Positions 61,018-64,000 of a stretch of 64,000 nucleotides of DNA are shown piece after piece. The stretch is from assembly GCA_001464935.1 (NCBI GenBank), contig LNEL01000059.1:1-64000 (forward strand), given 5' to 3'. The first letter of the stretch is position 1, and each line of letters starts with the position of its first letter. The position numbers and the translations under genes were made by a program. This DNA comes from Gammaproteobacteria bacterium Ga0077536 (GTDB taxonomy: Bacteria; Pseudomonadota; Gammaproteobacteria; Ga0077536). The notes below the pieces were generated by a model that ran no database searches, was not told where the DNA came from, and saw nothing but the letters and a program-made list of their open reading frames with translations.

Positions 61018-62070
61018 TCAGGCGCGCACGGCGTAGAAGAGGTTGGTCGGGCTCTTGATCGACAGCTGCTCGACCCGCGCGAAACCGGCCGCGGTGAACA
61101 GCGCCGTGGTCTTCGCCGGCCCCATGCAGGCGCCAAGCCCGGCGCCATCGTGCGCGAGCGACTGGGTCATGCAGTGGAACATGCTGAAGCCGTAGAACAT
61201 CGTGCCGATCGGCGTGCGATTCTCTTCGAGACGATCCGCCACCTTCAGTTCGATCACGAACAACACACCATCCGGTGCGAGGCGCGCGCGCACCTGTTGC
61301 AGCACCGCGACCGGATCCGGCAAATCGTGCAGCGAATCGAAAATCGTGATGAGGTCATAACCGGGCTGCTCGGGGATGCCATCGAGCGTTGCGTGCACGA
61401 AGCGGATGCCGGGCGTGCCGGCCGCCGCCGCCGCGGCGCGCGCCTCGGCGATCGACGCCGCGTCGGGATCGACGCCGACGATTTCGCTCGCCGGAAAGCC
61501 CTTCGCCAGTGCAATCGCCGCATGGCCATGGCCGCAGCCGACATCGAGCACGCGACCGCCGGCCTGCAGTCGCGCGACGACCTCCGGCAACTGTGCGAGC
61601 CAGTAGTCGGCGAGACGGTTGTCGTAGTTGCCGCGGTTCATCACGTCGATCGCGTGCCGGCAGGCCGGCGCGAAGTCGCCGAACGGCACGCCGCCCCCGT
61701 CGCGCATCGCCTGCAGCAGGCGCGGTGCCTGCGCGAGCAGCGGCGGCGGCATGCCGAACATGCCGCCCATGTAGTGATCCGTGCCCACCGAACTCAGCAG
61801 GTACGCATGCTCCTCCGGCAGCGCATAGGTGCCGGCCTCCGGGTCGTAATCCAGATAGCCCGCGCAGACCATGCCGTAGAGCCATTCCTCGACATAGCGC
61901 GGCTGCAGCCCGGACGCCTCGATCACCATCGCCAGGCTCATCGTCCCGCGCCCGCTCATCGCCGTGAACAGCCCGCTCTCGGCCCCGAGATGCGCCAGCC
62001 CTGTCGCCATCGCCCCCGACACGTCGCGGTAGATCCGCTCCGCCATCGCCACCATCTTGTGCTTGTCCAT
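61018..62070 (-). CDS. SAM-dependent methyltransferase with winged-helix N-terminus
   Basis: This is a 350-residue protein. The first 95 residues form a dimerisation/winged-helix region like that of plant-type O-methyltransferases (VIEASGLQPRYVEEWLYGMV). The class I SAM domain has VLDVGCGHGHAAIALA, the acidic IVGVDPDAASI, and DLITIFDSLHDLPDP. Such proteins methylate O, N or S on small molecules. It is 4 bases upstream of the molybdopterin oxidoreductase gene. The presence of both suggests a shared pathway acting on one small molecule, but no substrate can be inferred. The ATG is at 62068-62070. Confidence 0.85.
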   Translation of the reverse strand: MDKHKMVAMAERIYRDVSGAMATGLAHLGAESGLFTAMSGRGTMSLAMVIEASGLQPRYVEEWLYGMVCAGYLDYDPEAGTYALPEEHAYLLSSVGTDHYMGGMFGMPPPLLAQAPRLLQAMRDGGGVPFGDFAPACRHAIDVMNRGNYDNRLADYWLAQLPEVVARLQAGGRVLDVGCGHGHAAIALAKGFPASEIVGVDPDAASIAEARAAAAAAGTPGIRFVHATLDGIPEQPGYDLITIFDSLHDLPDPVAVLQQVRARLAPDGVLFVIELKVADRLEENRTPIGTMFYGFSMFHCMTQSLAHDGAGLGACMGPAKTTALFTAAGFARVEQLSIKSPTNLFYAVRA

Positions 62071-62103
62071 GACTTTGTCCTTCGTTTTTTGGCCGCTTTT
62101 TTT

Positions 62104-62418
62104 GCCACCGAGAACACCGAGAACACAGAGGAAGACGGAGTTGGACTACGCCAACGTCATGCTCGTAGCTGCGCGCTGTACGGCAACAGGACTGTCCACC
62201 ACACGGTAGCTGTGAGCAGGGATCCGCCCGGACATCGACATCATCTCAGGGTAGCGACATCGATGACGTGATGCTGCCGTCCGGCACACTGTCTCCGCCT
62301 GCTGCGCCCAAGCCTCGCGCATGGTCCGCGCTGGTCGGCCGCACCGAAGACTGATGCCCGTCACCCCGGCACACGCGCCCACTCTGAATGACTCGGTGTT
62401 CTCGGTGTTCTCGGTGGC
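62104..62418. repeat. Inverted-repeat-bounded element 6 (315 bp)
   Basis: The longest element. The left arm gccaccgagaacaccgagaa begins after a run of T and the right arm (62390-62418) mirrors it. It lies upstream of the methyltransferase gene and downstream of the ABC permease gene, both on the minus strand, so the flanking genes are not convergent here. No gene is supported within it. Confidence 0.8.
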
Positions 62419-62445
62419 TAATTGCAACCGTTCCGCAAGCTCCCC

Positions 62446-63228
62446 TCAAAAATGCGCAGCATCCCCCTGCCCCGGACGCCAGCGCAGGAGGCGGCGTTCG
62501 AGGCGGGTGACGGCGGTGTCGAGCAGCAGCGCACAGATGGTCAGCACCACGATGCCGGCGAGGACTGCGTTGACGTCGAAGCTGCCTTCGGCCTGCAGGA
62601 TCAGATAGCCGACGCCTTTCGCGGAGCCCAGGTATTCGCCGACCACGGCACCCACGAAGGCCATGCCGACCGCCGTGTGCAGGCTCGAGAACACCCAGCT
62701 CAGCGCCGAGGGCCAGTACACGTAGCGCAGCAGTTGCCGACGTGAAGCGCCGAGCATGCGCGCGTTGTCGACGATGACGGGATTCACGTCCTTCACGCCC
62801 TGGTAGACGTTGAAGAACACGATGAAGAACACGAGCGTCACGCCGAGCAGCACCTTCGACCAGATACCGAGGCCCAGCCACATCGCGAAGATCGGCGCGA
62901 GCACCACGCGCGGCATCGCGTTCGCCGCCTTGATGTAGGGGTCGAGCAGCGCAGCGGCAAACGGACTCAAGCCCAGCCACAGGCCGCACAGTACGCCGAG
63001 CAGGGTGCCACCGGCGAAGGCCAGCAGGGTTTCGAGCAGCGTCACGCCGAGATGCGGGAAGATCGATCCGCTGCCGAACCAGGTGCCGAGCACCCGGGCG
63101 ACCTCGAGCGGGCGGCCAAAGAAAAATGGCGACAGCAGCCCGGCCGCCGTCAGCGCGTGCCAGGCCCCGATCAGCGCCGTGAGCAGCGCGAGCTGATAAG
63201 GCCACAGTCGGCGCGCAGCGGCGCTCAC
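62446..63228 (-). CDS. ABC transporter permease, SsuC/NrtB/TauC type
   Basis: A 260-residue inner-membrane permease with about six helices. The EAA loop is visible as ARMLGASRRQLLRYVYWPSALSWVFSSLHTAVGMAF, the BPD_transp_1 signature of the nitrate/sulfonate/taurine group. The start is inferred as GTG at 63226-63228; its first bases overlap the stop of the ATPase gene (GTGA), so the two are translated together. The likely cargo is a sulfonate, nitrate, taurine or pyrimidine precursor; this cannot be decided from sequence. Confidence 0.87.
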   Translation of the reverse strand: MSAAARRLWPYQLALLTALIGAWHALTAAGLLSPFFFGRPLEVARVLGTWFGSGSIFPHLGVTLLETLLAFAGGTLLGVLCGLWLGLSPFAAALLDPYIKAANAMPRVVLAPIFAMWLGLGIWSKVLLGVTLVFFIVFFNVYQGVKDVNPVIVDNARMLGASRRQLLRYVYWPSALSWVFSSLHTAVGMAFVGAVVGEYLGSAKGVGYLILQAEGSFDVNAVLAGIVVLTICALLLDTAVTRLERRLLRWRPGQGDAAHF

Positions 63229-64000
63229 CCGGCTGCCGCCATCGCGCGCTGGCTCTTCTGCACTTCGACGCGCAGCGACTGCCAAAGCGCGCGCTGCAGT
63301 TCGACGAAGCGCGGACTCATGCGCGCCTCGGCGACGTCGCGCGGGCGCGGCAGATCGATGGGGTGGCTCGCGACCGGGCGGCTGCCCGGGCCGGCCGACA
63401 TCACGATCACGCGATCGCCGAGTGCGATCGCCTCGTCGAGATCGTGCGTGACGAACAGCACCGACTTGCGGTCGGCGGCCCACAGGCCGAGCAGCTCGTT
63501 TTCCATGAGGCTGCGCGTCTGCACGTCGAGCGCGGAGAAGGGTTCGTCCATCAACAGGATCTTCGGATCGAGCACCAATGTCTGCGCGAGCGCGACGCGC
63601 TTCTTCATGCCGCCGGACAGCTGGTGCGGATAGCGATCACCGGCGCCGCGCAAGCCCACGCGACCCAGCCAGTCGTCGGCCTGCGTGAGCGCCTGCGCGC
63701 GCGCTACACCGCGGAACAGGAGCCCGGCGGCGACGTTGTCGCGGGCACTGGCCCACGGCATCAGCGCATCGGTCTGAAAGAGATAGCCGGCCGCGCGATT
63801 CAGGCCCGTCAGCGGCACGCCGGCGACGCGCACTTCGCCGGCGGTCGGCTTCGCGAGGCCCGCCACGACATTCAGCAGTGTCGATTTGCCACAGCCGGTC
63901 GGGCCGACGACGCACACGAACTCGCCGGCCCCGATGTCGAGATCGACATGCTCGATCGCCGTGTAGGCGCCGCTGGTGCCGGCAAAGCGCACGCTGACGC
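63225..64000 (-). CDS. ABC transporter ATPase, SsuB/NrtD/TauB type (5' end outside window)
   Basis: This is an ATPase subunit, with 258 codons visible. Walker A is GPTGCGKST, the signature is LSGGMKKR, Walker B is ILLMDEPFSALD, and the H-loop is FVTHDLDEA. It reads open to the window edge (V-S-V-R-F-A-G before a possible GTG at 63990-63992). Because that V-S-V-R-F motif is itself the usual start of the fold, the true start is outside. The substrate-binding protein is not seen and probably lies further right. Confidence 0.88.
   Translation of the reverse strand, partial: VSVRFAGTSGAYTAIEHVDLDIGAGEFVCVVGPTGCGKSTLLNVVAGLAKPTAGEVRVAGVPLTGLNRAAGYLFQTDALMPWASARDNVAAGLLFRGVARAQALTQADDWLGRVGLRGAGDRYPHQLSGGMKKRVALAQTLVLDPKILLMDEPFSALDVQTRSLMENELLGLWAADRKSVLFVTHDLDEAIALGDRVIVMSAGPGSRPVASHPIDLPRPRDVAEARMSPRFVELQRALWQSLRVEVQKSQRAMAAAG

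Overview
The window is one dense, high-GC bacterial chromosome segment. The neighbourhoods argH / algZ-algR (with rsmE nearby) and asmA - mutY - yggX, together with Rsd, DksA and a tRNA-Phe, point to a gammaproteobacterium. Its many oxygenases suggest an organism that lives on hydrocarbons, ketones or other poorly activated carbon. I cannot name the genus from sequence alone. No integrase, transposase, phage gene, rRNA or CRISPR array was seen.

Positions 1-24 kb are mainly housekeeping: the 3' part of a dksA-type gene with a degenerate zinc finger, a REC-PAS-LuxR regulator, a secreted protein with a PEP-CTERM-like tail, an AddAB-like helicase/nuclease pair, a DUF4124 protein, a membrane Ser/Thr kinase divergent from rsd, a TerB-like protein, rsmE, the algZ-algR two-component pair, argH, a long AsmA protein (TTG start, internal 89-residue tandem repeats), a START-like protein, mutY-yggX, a DUF1326/DUF2182 pair and tRNA-Phe(GAA) with a recognisable promoter.

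Positions 23.6-38 kb are regulatory and envelope functions: a hybrid histidine kinase; a sigma-54 activator, NarL-type regulator and CHASE3-like kinase in a row, followed by DUF1328 and metallothionein genes; a zinc metallopeptidase, an MlaC homologue, a spermidine-synthase-like protein, an isochorismatase-fold hydrolase, a Tat-exported small subunit with a GMC oxidoreductase, and a PepSY / cytochrome b561 pair behind a possible PmrA-type box.

Positions 38-64 kb are an oxidative-catabolism region. It holds a two-component-type flavin monooxygenase, a DMT exporter, a class III CoA-transferase, a citryl-CoA-lyase-like gene overlapping a Baeyer-Villiger-type monooxygenase, a four-component soluble di-iron monooxygenase (alpha, beta, coupling protein, reductase; no gamma subunit), an EthA-like monooxygenase, a cytochrome P450, an acyl-CoA dehydrogenase, an alpha/beta hydrolase, a histone-deacetylase-family hydrolase, a degenerate iron-ADH-family protein, a BLUF photoreceptor, a molybdopterin oxidoreductase, a methyltransferase and an SsuBC/NrtCD-type ABC transporter running off the right edge. 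A plausible reading is hydroxylation of an unactivated C-H or alkene, oxidation to a ketone, Baeyer-Villiger ester formation, hydrolysis, and entry of the acid through CoA chemistry; substrates cannot be read from the sequence.

The most unusual structural feature is a family of six small elements (about 110-315 bp) bounded by inverted arms built from a 9-bp GAGAACACC/A unit. All six lie directly 3' of a gene, four of them in gaps between convergent genes, and one separates the di-iron monooxygenase reductase gene from the rest of its operon.
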